Shown: piece after piece, positions 1 to 9,082 of the stretch
Position numbering within the stretch: the stretch's first letter is position 1
Layout of the letters: every line of letters starts with the position of its first letter
Source: Bog-756 sp963828385
Lineage (GTDB): Bacteria; Actinomycetota; Acidimicrobiia; Acidimicrobiales; RAAP-2
DNA length: 64,000 nucleotides
Assembly (NCBI GenBank): GCA_963828385.1
Contig: CAWHEF010000002.1
Coordinates: forward strand, 1,922,001 to 1,986,000
Direction: 5' to 3'
Position numbers and translations under genes: made by a program
The notes under the pieces: generated by a model
Told to the model about the DNA's origin: nothing
The model's input: only the letters and a program-made list of their open reading frames with translations
Databases searched by the model: none

Positions 1-77
1 CTGGCGCAGACCGTAGCGGAGGAGCCCTCGGAGCGGTCCGGTACCCCGGTCGGTCCGGGCGTCTCGACATCAGCCCC

Positions 78-1331
78 GTGCCCTGCCAGAGTGCGCCGGT
101 GGTCTACGAGGTCTACGAGTGGCCGGAGGGCTTCCTCTGGGGAACGGCGGCATCGTCGACCCAGTGCGAAGGGGCCGCACCCGCTTCTGACTGGCGGGCG
201 TGGGAAGAGCTGGGCCGGGCGCCCCACTCGGGCGACGGGAACGGTTTCACCCGCCGCTACGGCGACGACTTTCGCATCCTCGCCGGGCTCGGTCTCACCC
301 ACCACCGCCTCTCGCTCGAGTGGGCGCGGCTCGAACCGGAGGAGCACGTTCACGACAGCGCCGCGATTGCCCACTATCGCGCCGTGTTGGAGGCGGCCAG
401 GGACGTCGGCATCGCTCCCTGGGTGTGCCTGCACCACTTCACCCTGCCCAGGTGGTTTGCCGATGCTGGGGGCTACCTCGTCGACGCCAACCGCACCGGG
501 CCGTGGAGTCGCCATGTCGAGTTCGTGGCCGAGACGTTCGGTGATCTGGTCGGAGGATGGCAGCCCGTCAACGAGACCAACTACTACGCCCGGGCCGCCT
601 ACGGCGGCGGCGGATGGCCGCCCGGACACGACGACCGCGGCGAGCGCGCTCTGGCCGAGGAGGGCATCCAGCTGGCCACGGCCGAGGCCGCACGTCGCTT
701 GAGGCAGACCGGTGCCCCCGTCGTCTCCATCTTCGGCCTTTCACCGATCGTGGTCCAGGACGACGGGGGCTCCAGCTCCGAGACCGCCCAGAAGATCCTC
801 GATGCGTTGTGGTCCCCCGGGCTGGGTCTGTTCAAAGACGGCGTGCTGCGGGTGCGGGGCCGCGAGCCGATCGATCGACCCGACCTCGCCGAGGCGTTCG
901 ATCTGATCGGGTTCTCCTACTACGCGGCCATGGGCGTTCGTGACGGGAGGGTCATGACCCATCCGCCGGACGCACCCACCTCTCCGCTCGGGTACGCGAT
1001 CTGGCCCGAGGGCGTAGGCCTCGTCCTCGAGGAGTTGCACCGTCACGTGCCCGGAACCGGCCTGGTCGTAGCCGAGCTGGGCGTCGGCACCGACGACGAC
1101 CGGGTACGCGTCGACTATCTCGAGCGCGCTCTGGCGAGCATCCATCAGGCGACCGAGCGGGGCGTCGACGTGCGAGGCGTATTCCACTGGACGGCCGTCG
1201 ACAACTACGAGTGGCTGCACGGCTACGACGTCGCCTTCGGGATCATCGACAGGGAGCGGAGAGTCCGGGAAAGCGCCCACGTGCTCGCCCGGCAGGCAGC
1301 GTCCTCCCCTCTACCCCCGTCACTACACTGA
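78..1331 (+). CDS. Glycoside hydrolase family 1 (beta-glucosidase-like)
   Basis: A 417-residue GH1 enzyme, predicted to cleave beta-linked glucosides or galactosides by a retaining mechanism in the cytoplasm (no signal peptide). The family N-terminus EGFLWGTAASS lies at residues 17-27. The acid/base site reads VNET near 163-167, with the Glu kept but the usual Pro changed to Thr. The nucleophile region is AELG near 332-335 instead of the usual TENG, again keeping the Glu. The C-terminal signature HWTAVDNYEW is present. The start is GTG at 78; the frame is open to the window edge, so a start further upstream cannot be excluded. Both active-site motifs differ from the textbook forms, so the substrate is uncertain. 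Confidence 0.85.
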   Translation: MPCQSAPVVYEVYEWPEGFLWGTAASSTQCEGAAPASDWRAWEELGRAPHSGDGNGFTRRYGDDFRILAGLGLTHHRLSLEWARLEPEEHVHDSAAIAHYRAVLEAARDVGIAPWVCLHHFTLPRWFADAGGYLVDANRTGPWSRHVEFVAETFGDLVGGWQPVNETNYYARAAYGGGGWPPGHDDRGERALAEEGIQLATAEAARRLRQTGAPVVSIFGLSPIVVQDDGGSSSETAQKILDALWSPGLGLFKDGVLRVRGREPIDRPDLAEAFDLIGFSYYAAMGVRDGRVMTHPPDAPTSPLGYAIWPEGVGLVLEELHRHVPGTGLVVAELGVGTDDDRVRVDYLERALASIHQATERGVDVRGVFHWTAVDNYEWLHGYDVAFGIIDRERRVRESAHVLARQAASSPLPPSLH

Positions 1332-1335
1332 GCCG

Positions 1336-2136
1336 ATGATCCGCTACGAGGTCGGCGACGACCATGTGGCCCGGCTGACGCTCGACCGTCCCGAAGCCAA
1401 GAACGCGTTGAGCATCGACATGCGGGACAGCATCGTGGCCCGTGTCCGTGAAGCACGGGCCGACCCCGCTGTGCGGGCTCTTCTCGTCTCCGGTGTGGGC
1501 GATGTCTTCTGCGCCGGCATGGATCTGCGCCAGTCGACGGTCCAGGACGCAGGAGGTGAACGCTTCGATCCCCGCTCCACGAGTGAGGCACTCCGGGTCG
1601 GCGTCCAGGCGTTCATCCGCGAGCTCTGGGAGCTCGACAAGCCGACGGTGGCGGCCGTGAACGGGACGGCGGTCGGTCCGGGAGCCCACCTGGCGCTGTC
1701 GTGCGACTTCGTCCTGACCTGCGAAGAGACCCGGTTCGTCTGGTCGTTCGCACGCATCGGACTCGTGGTCGACGCCGGTGGCGCCTACCTCCTCCCCCGG
1801 CTGGTCGGCCTCCCCCGGGCGAAGGCGATGGTCATGCTGGGCGACGGGGCCGACGGTGACGAGGCCGTGGCCTGGGGCCTCGCTTACAGGAACTGCGGCA
1901 GCCGCGAGGAGCTGGTCACGGCGGCCGCCGAGCTGGCCGCCCGGCTCGCCGCCGGTCCGACCCGCTCGCTCGGACTGTCGAAGATGCTGCTCAACTCGAC
2001 ATTCGAGACCCCGCTGGCGCCGTCCCTCGAGCGCGAAGCTCAGGCCCAAGCTATGGCGGCCACCTCGTCCGAGCTGGCCGAGGGAATGGCCGCCTTCAAG
2101 GAGCGCCGGGCTCCCGACTTCCCCGGTGTCCGTTGA
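1336..2136 (+). CDS. Enoyl-CoA hydratase/isomerase family protein
   Basis: Crotonase-fold protein of 266 residues acting on acyl-CoA thioesters. FCAGMDL near residue 60 and NGTAVGPGAHLALSCD near 108-123 form the oxyanion hole. The first catalytic Glu of true hydratases is replaced by His in GAHLAL, and the second region reads RIGLVVDAGGAYLLPRLVG. That pattern is like isomerase/PaaG-type members rather than classical crotonase. It begins four bases after the GH1 stop, and its stop overlaps the TTG start of the CoA-transferase (TTGA), so it leads a translationally coupled acyl-CoA operon. Confidence 0.9.
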   Translation: MIRYEVGDDHVARLTLDRPEAKNALSIDMRDSIVARVREARADPAVRALLVSGVGDVFCAGMDLRQSTVQDAGGERFDPRSTSEALRVGVQAFIRELWELDKPTVAAVNGTAVGPGAHLALSCDFVLTCEETRFVWSFARIGLVVDAGGAYLLPRLVGLPRAKAMVMLGDGADGDEAVAWGLAYRNCGSREELVTAAAELAARLAAGPTRSLGLSKMLLNSTFETPLAPSLEREAQAQAMAATSSELAEGMAAFKERRAPDFPGVR

Positions 2137-3365
2137 CCCCTGCCACCGCGGATGAGCCGGTCCGTCCCCTCGCCGGGCTCCGGGTCGTCGACGTAGGCAC
2201 CCGGATCAGCGCCCCGTTCTGTGCCGGGCTTCTCGGCGAGCAGGGCGCCGAGGTCATCAAGGTCGAGGACCCCCGCGGCGGTGACTTCATGCGGACCATC
2301 GGGCCCTTCGCCACGGGCACCGATGGCCGTGACTACTCGATGTGGTGGGCGGTCGAGGGCCGGGGCCGCAAGGGGGTGACGCTCGATCTCCGGCGAGCCG
2401 AGGGGCAGGATCTGTTCCGGAAGCTGGCCTCGACCGCCGATGTGATCTGTGAGAACTTCCGGCCCGGGACGATGGAGGGCTGGCACATCGGACCCGACGA
2501 GTGCGACCCGAGCATCGTCTGGGCCCGGATCAGCGTCTTCGGCCAGGACGGCCCCTACGCCGGGCGACCGGGCCTCGATCGCATGGGTATCGCCTACGGC
2601 GGGCTGCTCGGCATCACCGGTTACCCCGACCGGCCGCCGGTCAGGCCCGGGGTCACCATCTCCGACTACCTCACCGGTGCCCTCGCCGCCCAGTCCGTCC
2701 TCGGCGCCCTCTACCGACGCGACCGACCCGGCGTCGGCACCAGAAGAGGCGGCGTGATCGACGCTCCCCTCTACGGCGCGATCCTCCGGACGCTCGAGTG
2801 GACCATCGCCGCAAAGGACCGGCTTGGAATCGACCGGAGGCGACAGGGCAACCGCCTGGAGAACTCGGCGCCTCTCGACAACTACGAGACCTCGGACGGC
2901 CAGTTCGTCTGCATCGTGGCCGGCTCGGACGCCAACTTCAGCCGGCTGTGCCGGGCCATGGACCGCCCAGAGCTGGCTGGCGATCCCCGCTTCGCCACCC
3001 TGAAGGACCGGGCGCAGAACGGCGACTCCATCAACGGATTGGTGGCGGAGTGGGCGTCGACCCGGACGGCACGACAGGTCGAGAAGGACTGTGTGGAGCA
3101 CGGCGTGCCGGTGGGCATCAGCTACGACGCCGGCGACATCCTCTCCGACCCCCACATGGTGGCTCGCGGCGACCTTGTCGAGATCGACGACCCGATTGCC
3201 GGCCGTCATCGACAGCAGGCCCCGTTCCCGAGGCTCGACGGTGGCCTTCCCGAGGCTCCGGACCCAGCGCCTGCACTCGGCCAGCACAACCGGGAGGTCT
3301 TCTGCGGCATGCTCGGGCTGGACGATGACGAGTTCGCCCGCTTGGCCGAGGCAGGGGTCATTTGA
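2133..3365 (+). CDS. Class III (CaiB/BaiF) CoA-transferase
   Basis: 410 residues, the usual length for family III CoA-transferases, which move CoA between carboxylic acids through an aspartyl-CoA intermediate. LAGLRVVDVGTRISAPFC opens the fold, and GAEVIKVEDPRGGD and ENFRPG are typical. The catalytic Asp is probably in TISDYLTG near residue 172. A TTG start overlaps the upstream stop by four bases, giving translational coupling. With the neighbouring hydratase, DUF35 protein and thiolase-like protein it fits degradation of an unidentified CoA-activated substrate. Confidence 0.9.
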   Translation: MTPATADEPVRPLAGLRVVDVGTRISAPFCAGLLGEQGAEVIKVEDPRGGDFMRTIGPFATGTDGRDYSMWWAVEGRGRKGVTLDLRRAEGQDLFRKLASTADVICENFRPGTMEGWHIGPDECDPSIVWARISVFGQDGPYAGRPGLDRMGIAYGGLLGITGYPDRPPVRPGVTISDYLTGALAAQSVLGALYRRDRPGVGTRRGGVIDAPLYGAILRTLEWTIAAKDRLGIDRRRQGNRLENSAPLDNYETSDGQFVCIVAGSDANFSRLCRAMDRPELAGDPRFATLKDRAQNGDSINGLVAEWASTRTARQVEKDCVEHGVPVGISYDAGDILSDPHMVARGDLVEIDDPIAGRHRQQAPFPRLDGGLPEAPDPAPALGQHNREVFCGMLGLDDDEFARLAEAGVI

Positions 3366-3381
3366 TGGAGGAGGTCAACCG

Positions 3382-3804
3382 ATGAAGGAGAGGGACAAAA
3401 CGGCCTCCCCGGTCGCCGACGGATTGTTCACGCTCGACGGAGAGCCGAGCCTGCTCGGGTCGGAGTGCGGCGCTTGTCATACGCTCCACTTTCCGAGGAC
3501 CGACACCTGCCCGTACTGCGGTGTCGACGGACCGGAGCCCTGCAGCCTGCCGAGGACCGGGACGCTGTGGGCGTGGACGGCGGTCACCGCGCCGCCCCCC
3601 GGCTACCTCGGCCCGGTTCCCTACGGCTTCGGCATCGTGGAGCTGGCCGGGCGCATCCGAATCGTGACCCGGCTGACCGAGACCGATCCCGGCTCGCTGC
3701 AGCTCGGGCAGCCGATGCAGCTCGTGCTCACCCCCGTCAGCGACCCCGGTGATGCGACGACCGTCTCGTGGGCGTTCGCCCCCGGTGAAGGCGATCGATC
3801 GTGA
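3382..3804 (+). CDS. DUF35 Zn-ribbon/OB-fold acyl-CoA-associated protein
   Basis: A 140-residue protein with an N-terminal zinc ribbon, CGAC followed by CPYC about 16 residues later, then an OB fold (GTLWAWTAVTAPP, PYGFGIVELAGRIRIVTRL). DUF35 proteins pair with thiolase-like or lipid-transfer proteins and form complexes with them in steroid and fatty-acid degradation and in HMG-CoA synthesis. The start is ATG at 3382, chosen because GGAGGAGG lies seven bases upstream. The thiolase-like partner follows after 24 bases in the same reading frame. Confidence 0.88.
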   Translation: MKERDKTASPVADGLFTLDGEPSLLGSECGACHTLHFPRTDTCPYCGVDGPEPCSLPRTGTLWAWTAVTAPPPGYLGPVPYGFGIVELAGRIRIVTRLTETDPGSLQLGQPMQLVLTPVSDPGDATTVSWAFAPGEGDRS

Positions 3805-3828
3805 GCCCACCGAGCGCCGGAGCGCCCG

Positions 3829-4953
3829 GTGGCCGTGGCCGGAGTGGGCATCCATCCCTTCGGGAGGTTCGAGGACCGCACCATCACCGACCTCGGCGTC
3901 CGCGCCGTCCGCCTGGCCCTCGACGATGCCGGAGTCGGCCGGGGCGCAGTCGAGGCCACGTTCTGCGGCACCGCGTACGGTGGGGTGGCCACCGGCCACA
4001 AGATCCTCGGGCACCTGGCGATGACCGGTATGCCCATCGTCGATGTCGAGGCGGGTTGCGCCAGTGGGGCCGCCGCCCTCATGCTGGCAGCATCCTCCGT
4101 GCGGAGCGGGCAGTACGACACCGTGCTCGTCGTCGGCGTCGAGAAGATGCCCAAGGGCATCATCCGGTCCTCGTTCTTCCAACCCTGGCAGGAGAAGGCC
4201 GGACTGGCGGCCACGCCCGCCTACTTCGCCCTCCGGGCACAGCGGCTCATGCTCACATCGGGGGTCACCGACGACGACCTCGCCGCCGTGGTCGTGAAGA
4301 ACCGGCGCAACGGGACGGCCAACGAGAACGCCATGTTCCGCACCGAGGTGTCACCGTCCCAGGTGCTCGCCTCCCGCATGGTCTGCCCTCCCCTCCGGCT
4401 GTGGATGCTCTGTTCCCCGAACGAGGGTGCCGCCGTCGTCGTCCTCCGGCGGGCCGGCAGTACCGCCGGCGAGATCCGGCTCCGGGGAGCCACGCTCGTC
4501 TCCCACCTGCCCGGGCCGGTACTGAGCGAATCGACGCCGATGTCGGGGCTCGCCGACGACTCGATCCCGTCCCCGACGCGGCGGGCGGCTGCTGCCACCT
4601 ACGAGGAGGCCGGCTTGGGAGCGGACGATCTCGACGTCGTCGAGTGCCAGGACACCGACGCCGCCAGGGAGCTCATCTCGTGCGAAGAGCTCGGCCTGTG
4701 CAAGCCCGGCGAGGCTGCGAGCCTCATCCGAGACGGTGCCACCGAGATCGGTGGCCGGATCCCGGTCAACCCGAGTGGAGGTCTCCTGTCCAAGGGGGAG
4801 CCCCTCGGCGCGTCGGCGCTCGGACAGGTCGTCGAGCTGGTGACCCAGTTGCGCGGAGGGGCGGGAAGTCGTCAGGTAGCAGGCGCTCGGGTAGGGCTGG
4901 CCCACACCATCGGCCGCGGGGCGAACGCCAGCGTGATCATCCTCGGGCGTTGA
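3829..4953 (+). CDS. Thiolase-family (lipid-transfer/acetyl-CoA acetyltransferase-like) protein
   Basis: 374 residues of thiolase fold: VAGVGIHPFGRF at the N-terminus, the nucleophilic-Cys region VEAGCASGAAAL near residue 76, and GANASVIILGR at the C-terminus. The usual C-terminal CxG motif is not seen, as in SCP-x/lipid-transfer-like thiolases that work with DUF35 partners. GTG starts at 3829 and 3835 are both possible. The gene ends the acyl-CoA operon and overlaps the convergent acyl-CoA ligase by 17 bases. Confidence 0.82.
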   Translation: MAVAGVGIHPFGRFEDRTITDLGVRAVRLALDDAGVGRGAVEATFCGTAYGGVATGHKILGHLAMTGMPIVDVEAGCASGAAALMLAASSVRSGQYDTVLVVGVEKMPKGIIRSSFFQPWQEKAGLAATPAYFALRAQRLMLTSGVTDDDLAAVVVKNRRNGTANENAMFRTEVSPSQVLASRMVCPPLRLWMLCSPNEGAAVVVLRRAGSTAGEIRLRGATLVSHLPGPVLSESTPMSGLADDSIPSPTRRAAAATYEEAGLGADDLDVVECQDTDAARELISCEELGLCKPGEAASLIRDGATEIGGRIPVNPSGGLLSKGEPLGASALGQVVELVTQLRGGAGSRQVAGARVGLAHTIGRGANASVIILGR

Positions 4954-6508
4954 GCCTTGATTGGGGAACGGCGTCGCTGCGCCCGCCGGACCGAGGCTCG
5001 TCGACGGGCGGCGCCGTGGTCGAGTCGGTCCGCTCGGCGACGAGCTGCGCCCGGTTGACCTTGGTGGCGGCACTGCGCGGGATGGCGTCGACGATCTCCA
5101 CCGTCTTCGGCACCTTGTAGGCGGCGAGCCGCTCCTTGGCGAAGGAACGGACCTCCTCGGGGGCCGGGGGTTCCGACGGATCCTCCGGCTCGACCAGAGC
5201 GTGGACCCGGCGACCCCACTCGTCGTCGAACAGCCCGATCACCACGACGTCGGCCACGCCCGGGTGTTCCGACAGAGCCGCTTCCACCTCGGCCGGGAAC
5301 ACGTTGGCACCGCCGGTGACGATCATGTCGACCCGGCGGTCGGCGATGTAGAGGTAGCCGCCTTCGTCGAGCCGGCCGAGGTCGCCGGCAGTGGCGAATC
5401 CGTCGTCGGTCACGGGCAGCGGCGCCGACGCGCCCATGTACCCGTAGAGGCCGGTGGTCGGAGACCGGAGATAGATCTCTCCCACCTCTTCGGTCGGGAC
5501 GTCCGTCCCGTGCTCGTCGAGGATCCTCAGCTCCGTGTCACGGAAGCCGCGACCGATGCTTCCGGGATGCTCCAGCCACTCGTCACCCCGGATGGCGGTG
5601 AGCCCGAGACGCTCGGTCATCCCGTAGCACATGTAGAGCCGCTCGGGACCGAGGAGGTCGATCCAGAACCTCGTCAGTGCAGGAGGGAACACCGCTGCCC
5701 CCTGCTGGACCCAGACCACGCTCGAGAAATCGCGCCGCTCGATGCCGGGAAGGCGCGACATCCGGGCCAGCATCGTCGGCGTGGCGGTGAAGGCGGTGAT
5801 CCGTTCCTCTTCGATCAGGTCGACGGCGAGCGCGGCATCGAACTTGGCCATGATGACCAGGCTGTCGCCGGCAAGGAGGTAGGTGAACTGGGCGAAGCCG
5901 TTGGTGTGATAGAGGGCGGTGGGGACGAGGATCCGCTGCACGCCGACGTCGACACCCCAGTTGGCCGGGAACGGGGTCGTGGTCGACGGGCTCATCACCG
6001 CCGGCCGGTGGTCGAGGATGATCTTCGGAGTTCCGGTCGACCCGCTGGAGCAGATGCCGCTGACCGCCGGGGCCACCACCTCCGGCAACGGTTCGGACGA
6101 CAGCGACTCCGCGTCGGCGAACAGGTCCTGGTCACCGACGCTCAGGAGCAGGGCGGCATCCAACACCTCGGCCACGCGGCGGCGTTCCCAATCGGGCAGG
6201 TCCCAGCGCACGGGCACCGGGGTCGCACCCAGCTTCCAGGCGCCGAGGACCGCCTCCACCATGCCGACCGAGTTGGGCAGTTCGAGACCGATGCGGTCGC
6301 CGACAGTGACGCCCCGGGCCTCCATGGCCCGGGCCACCTGGTTGGATCGGCGGTCCAGATCGGCCCAGGTGAGTCGTGTCTTCGTCCCCTGTCCGTCGAC
6401 CATGACCACCGCCACCCGGTCCGGATGATCCCGAGCGAGGAGGCGCACCTGGGTCCCGTACGGGCGGCCGTCGGCTCCTTCGTCCGTGGTTTCAGGCATG
6501 GGGCTCAC
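4937..6508 (-). CDS. AMP-forming acyl-CoA ligase
   Basis: ANL-superfamily ligase of about 523 residues that activates a carboxylic acid to acyl-AMP and then acyl-CoA. The P-loop reads SSGSTGTPK, followed by YGMTERLG, TAGDLGRLDEGGYLYIADR and the hinge/A8 region VTGGANVFPAEVE. The catalytic Lys is in SAATKVNR near the C-terminus. The GTG at 6508 has GGGAG six bases upstream; ATG at 6499 is an alternative. It converges on the acyl-CoA operon, and may supply the CoA ester that operon processes (inference). Confidence 0.87.
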   Translation of the reverse strand: MSPMPETTDEGADGRPYGTQVRLLARDHPDRVAVVMVDGQGTKTRLTWADLDRRSNQVARAMEARGVTVGDRIGLELPNSVGMVEAVLGAWKLGATPVPVRWDLPDWERRRVAEVLDAALLLSVGDQDLFADAESLSSEPLPEVVAPAVSGICSSGSTGTPKIILDHRPAVMSPSTTTPFPANWGVDVGVQRILVPTALYHTNGFAQFTYLLAGDSLVIMAKFDAALAVDLIEEERITAFTATPTMLARMSRLPGIERRDFSSVVWVQQGAAVFPPALTRFWIDLLGPERLYMCYGMTERLGLTAIRGDEWLEHPGSIGRGFRDTELRILDEHGTDVPTEEVGEIYLRSPTTGLYGYMGASAPLPVTDDGFATAGDLGRLDEGGYLYIADRRVDMIVTGGANVFPAEVEAALSEHPGVADVVVIGLFDDEWGRRVHALVEPEDPSEPPAPEEVRSFAKERLAAYKVPKTVEIVDAIPRSAATKVNRAQLVAERTDSTTAPPVDEPRSGGRSDAVPQSRLNARG

Positions 6509-6652
6509 GGCGTGCTCCCGGTGGAGTCCCGCCTGTCGTTCCCATCCTCTTCGCGTCGACCGAGCACAACCGGGGACGGTACCCGGGGACGAGTGGCTCC
6601 GCCAGTGGTGGTCGAAGCTGGCCTCGGGCGGCGTCCGCGCCACCGAGCCTGA

Positions 6653-7327
6653 TCAGGCGCGGCTCATGACCACCTGTCCATCGGCTCTGAGCACGTACCA
6701 GAGACCCCCGAGGTTGTTGATCCCCTGACCTGTGGCCTGTCCGGGCCGGAGGTCGTCCACCCAGAGATAGAGCGGCCAACGGTCGTAGGTCACCTGCACG
6801 GTCCCGTCCTCCCGTTGGGTCGTACCGAGCAGCGAGGAGCGCACTCCGGGCCCGATCGCCGGCTGGGTGACTCCGAGGGGGAGGACGAGCGGCGGCCAGG
6901 CATCGGCACACTCGCCCTCACACGTCGACTCCCCTGAACGGGCGTCGGGCTCGAAGACGTACAGCGTCAGCCCCTGCCCGTCGACGAGGACGGCGCCGAG
7001 CCCGTTCACCTCGCCGGTTCTGACCTCGTAGGCGGGAGGGGACTTGGGCGCCGGGCCGGCACTCGATCCTGTAGGCACGCTCGACGTCGGCGCCGCCGTG
7101 GAACGGGACTCTCCGTGGGTGGCACTCGTCGATCCCGGTGACGGTCCTGCCGCCAGCGGCGATCCGCACCCGGCGGCCGACAGGACCATGGCAGACGAGG
7201 CCACGACGAGCCCTGCTCGCTGCCATCGGCGGAATCGAGGTCGAAACGAGCGAAAAGAGGAGGTGCGCAGTGTCCGGACGCCACCGGGCCGACCACGCCC
7301 GGTCCCATCGCTCACCAGCTCCTCCAT
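6653..7327 (-). CDS. Lipoprotein with secreted repeats (PF03640/COG4315 type)
   Basis: Predicted exported lipoprotein: basic N-terminus, hydrophobic segment and lipobox LSAAGC. The lipidated Cys lies about 54 residues in, which is long, so the true start may be downstream of ATG 7327. A Ser/Thr/Pro/Gly-rich linker is followed by two copies of the secreted repeat: TLYVFEPDA with CEGECADAWPP, and PLYLWVDD with GQGINNLGGLW. The family has no agreed function. It is divergent from the MFS gene at 7457. Confidence 0.8.
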   Translation of the reverse strand: MEELVSDGTGRGRPGGVRTLRTSSFRSFRPRFRRWQRAGLVVASSAMVLSAAGCGSPLAAGPSPGSTSATHGESRSTAAPTSSVPTGSSAGPAPKSPPAYEVRTGEVNGLGAVLVDGQGLTLYVFEPDARSGESTCEGECADAWPPLVLPLGVTQPAIGPGVRSSLLGTTQREDGTVQVTYDRWPLYLWVDDLRPGQATGQGINNLGGLWYVLRADGQVVMSRA

Positions 7328-7444
7328 CGTCTTCAAGCCTAGGGCCGGGCCCGGGATCGGCGTGGTCGACGGGTCGTGGGGACATCCGAAGAATTCGAAT
7401 ACCCGCCCCTACCGCCGGTTCGCCCGTTCAGCTCCGGCAGCGCC

Positions 7445-7450
7445 CATAAT
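7445..7450 (+). promoter_or_regulatory. Candidate -10 element of a leaderless promoter
   Basis: CATAAT lies six bases upstream of the ATG of the efflux gene at 7457, placing the expected transcription start on or beside the A of the start codon. There is no good -35 and no Shine-Dalgarno sequence. The same geometry precedes the TIR gene at 50586. This is pattern-based only. Confidence 0.35.
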
Positions 7451-7456
7451 CGGGCC

Positions 7457-9037
7457 ATGGACCCGGTCCCTCCGGACGACGATCTTGATCTTCCAGCGGA
7501 CGACCGGGCCCGCACATCGAGCAACTGGCGTCGACTGCTCGTCGAACCTCGCCGACCCCATCGGATCCGCTCCTCGCCGCATGCCGCTTCGCTCATCGTG
7601 GCCGCCGTCTGTATCGGGGCGTTCATGGGACAGCTCGATTCGAGCATCGTGACCCAAGCGTTCCCGACCCTCCAACACGACCTGCACGCCTCGCTCGCAG
7701 GGGTGCAATGGGTCGGGCTCTCCTATCTCCTCGTTCTCGTGTCGTTCCTCACCCCGATCGGACGGGCGGCAGACATGATCGGGCGAAAGCTCCTCTACAT
7801 CTACGGGTTCGTCGTGTTCATCGTCGGATCGGGGCTCTGCGGATTGGCGCCCTCGCTCGGTGCACTCATCGCGTTCAGGATCCTCCAGGGATTCGGGGCG
7901 GCCATGCTCCAGGCGAACAGTGTGGCCATCATCACCGAGGCCATGCCGCGGGGACGCCTGGCGAGGGCGATCGGTCTGCAGGGTGCGGCCCAGGCCATCG
8001 GTCTGGCCCTCGGCCCGGCGGTCGGCGGACTGCTCATCGCCCTCGGATCGTGGCGGCTCATCTTCATCGTCAACATTCCGGCAGGTCTGGTCGGGGCGGT
8101 GCTCGGGTGGTTCCTGTTGCCGCGCAGTCGCCACCTGGCGACGCGGACTGCGTTCGACTGGACGGGGCTGGCCACCTTGATTCCTGGAGTATCCACGCTG
8201 CTGCTCGCCGTGTCTTTCGGCAATGACTGGGGTTGGAGCTCGTGGAGCATTCTCCTGCTCTTCGTCCTGGCCATCGCGTTCATCACGACGTTCCTCTGGT
8301 GGGAGCATCGCTGCCCTGCACCGCTGCTCGACCTCACCCTGTTCTCCCGACCGGTGTTCAGCGCCGGCATGGTCAGCGGGTTGCTGTCCTATCTCGTGCT
8401 GTTCGGCGTGCTGCTGGTGGTCCCCTTCCTCCTCGAGGAGGCACAGCACCTGGGGACCGGTTTCGCCGGGCTCGAGCTCATGGTGACCCCGGTGGGGCTT
8501 GGCCTCGTCGCGCCGCTCGCAGGCCGGCTCGCGGGACGAACCGGGCCCCGGGCGCTGACCGTGGGGGGGACGGCGCTCGCCGCTCTGGCGTTGGCGGTGC
8601 TCGCCGTCACCTATCGGGACCGTTCCGCTCTCCTCGTGCTCCTGTTCGTGGTGGGGGTGGGCCTCGGGACGTTCACCCCGCCCAACAACGCCACCATCAT
8701 GGGCTCGGTCCCTCGCGGCCAGACCGGCATGGCTGGGGGGGTGCTCAACATGACGAGGGGGCTCGGCACCTCGTTCGGACTGGCGCTGACCAGCCTGGTG
8801 TTCATCATCGTGGCCGGGTCGCAGGAGGCCACGATCCCCCACCAGGTCGAACAAGGTTTCGTCGCCTGCTGCGCGTTTCTCGCCGCCGTGGCCACCCTCG
8901 CCGCCGTGGTATCGGCCATCCCCGGGATCGCGCCCGTGGCTTCGCCCGAACCGAGGCCTGTGACCGCGCCCCCTACGGCCACGCCGGTTGCGATCGACGA
9001 GACGTCGACGCGCAGCGGAACACCCTCCGTCGAGTAG
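7457..9037 (+). CDS. MFS drug:H+ antiporter, DHA2 (14-TM) family
   Basis: About 526 residues of EmrB/QacA-type major facilitator. MGQLDSSIVTQAFPTLQ marks TM1, and motif A appears as PIGRAADMIGRKLLYIYGF after TM2. RILQGFGAAMLQ and the motif-C-like GPAVGGLL follow, and hydrophobic segments continue for roughly 14 helices. Predicted inner-membrane exporter of hydrophobic compounds; no regulator lies next to it. The start is ATG at 7457; an upstream in-frame extension to 7376 looks non-native. Confidence 0.88.
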   Translation: MDPVPPDDDLDLPADDRARTSSNWRRLLVEPRRPHRIRSSPHAASLIVAAVCIGAFMGQLDSSIVTQAFPTLQHDLHASLAGVQWVGLSYLLVLVSFLTPIGRAADMIGRKLLYIYGFVVFIVGSGLCGLAPSLGALIAFRILQGFGAAMLQANSVAIITEAMPRGRLARAIGLQGAAQAIGLALGPAVGGLLIALGSWRLIFIVNIPAGLVGAVLGWFLLPRSRHLATRTAFDWTGLATLIPGVSTLLLAVSFGNDWGWSSWSILLLFVLAIAFITTFLWWEHRCPAPLLDLTLFSRPVFSAGMVSGLLSYLVLFGVLLVVPFLLEEAQHLGTGFAGLELMVTPVGLGLVAPLAGRLAGRTGPRALTVGGTALAALALAVLAVTYRDRSALLVLLFVVGVGLGTFTPPNNATIMGSVPRGQTGMAGGVLNMTRGLGTSFGLALTSLVFIIVAGSQEATIPHQVEQGFVACCAFLAAVATLAAVVSAIPGIAPVASPEPRPVTAPPTATPVAIDETSTRSGTPSVE

Positions 9038-9082
9038 TCCCCATCGGAGCGGAACGAGGACGATCTGTGCCAGAGTCGAAGC

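Noticed and set aside
2040..3287. 415-codon minus-strand frame over the CoA-transferase
   Set aside because: Antisense to a gene with recognisable family motifs and an overlapping start.
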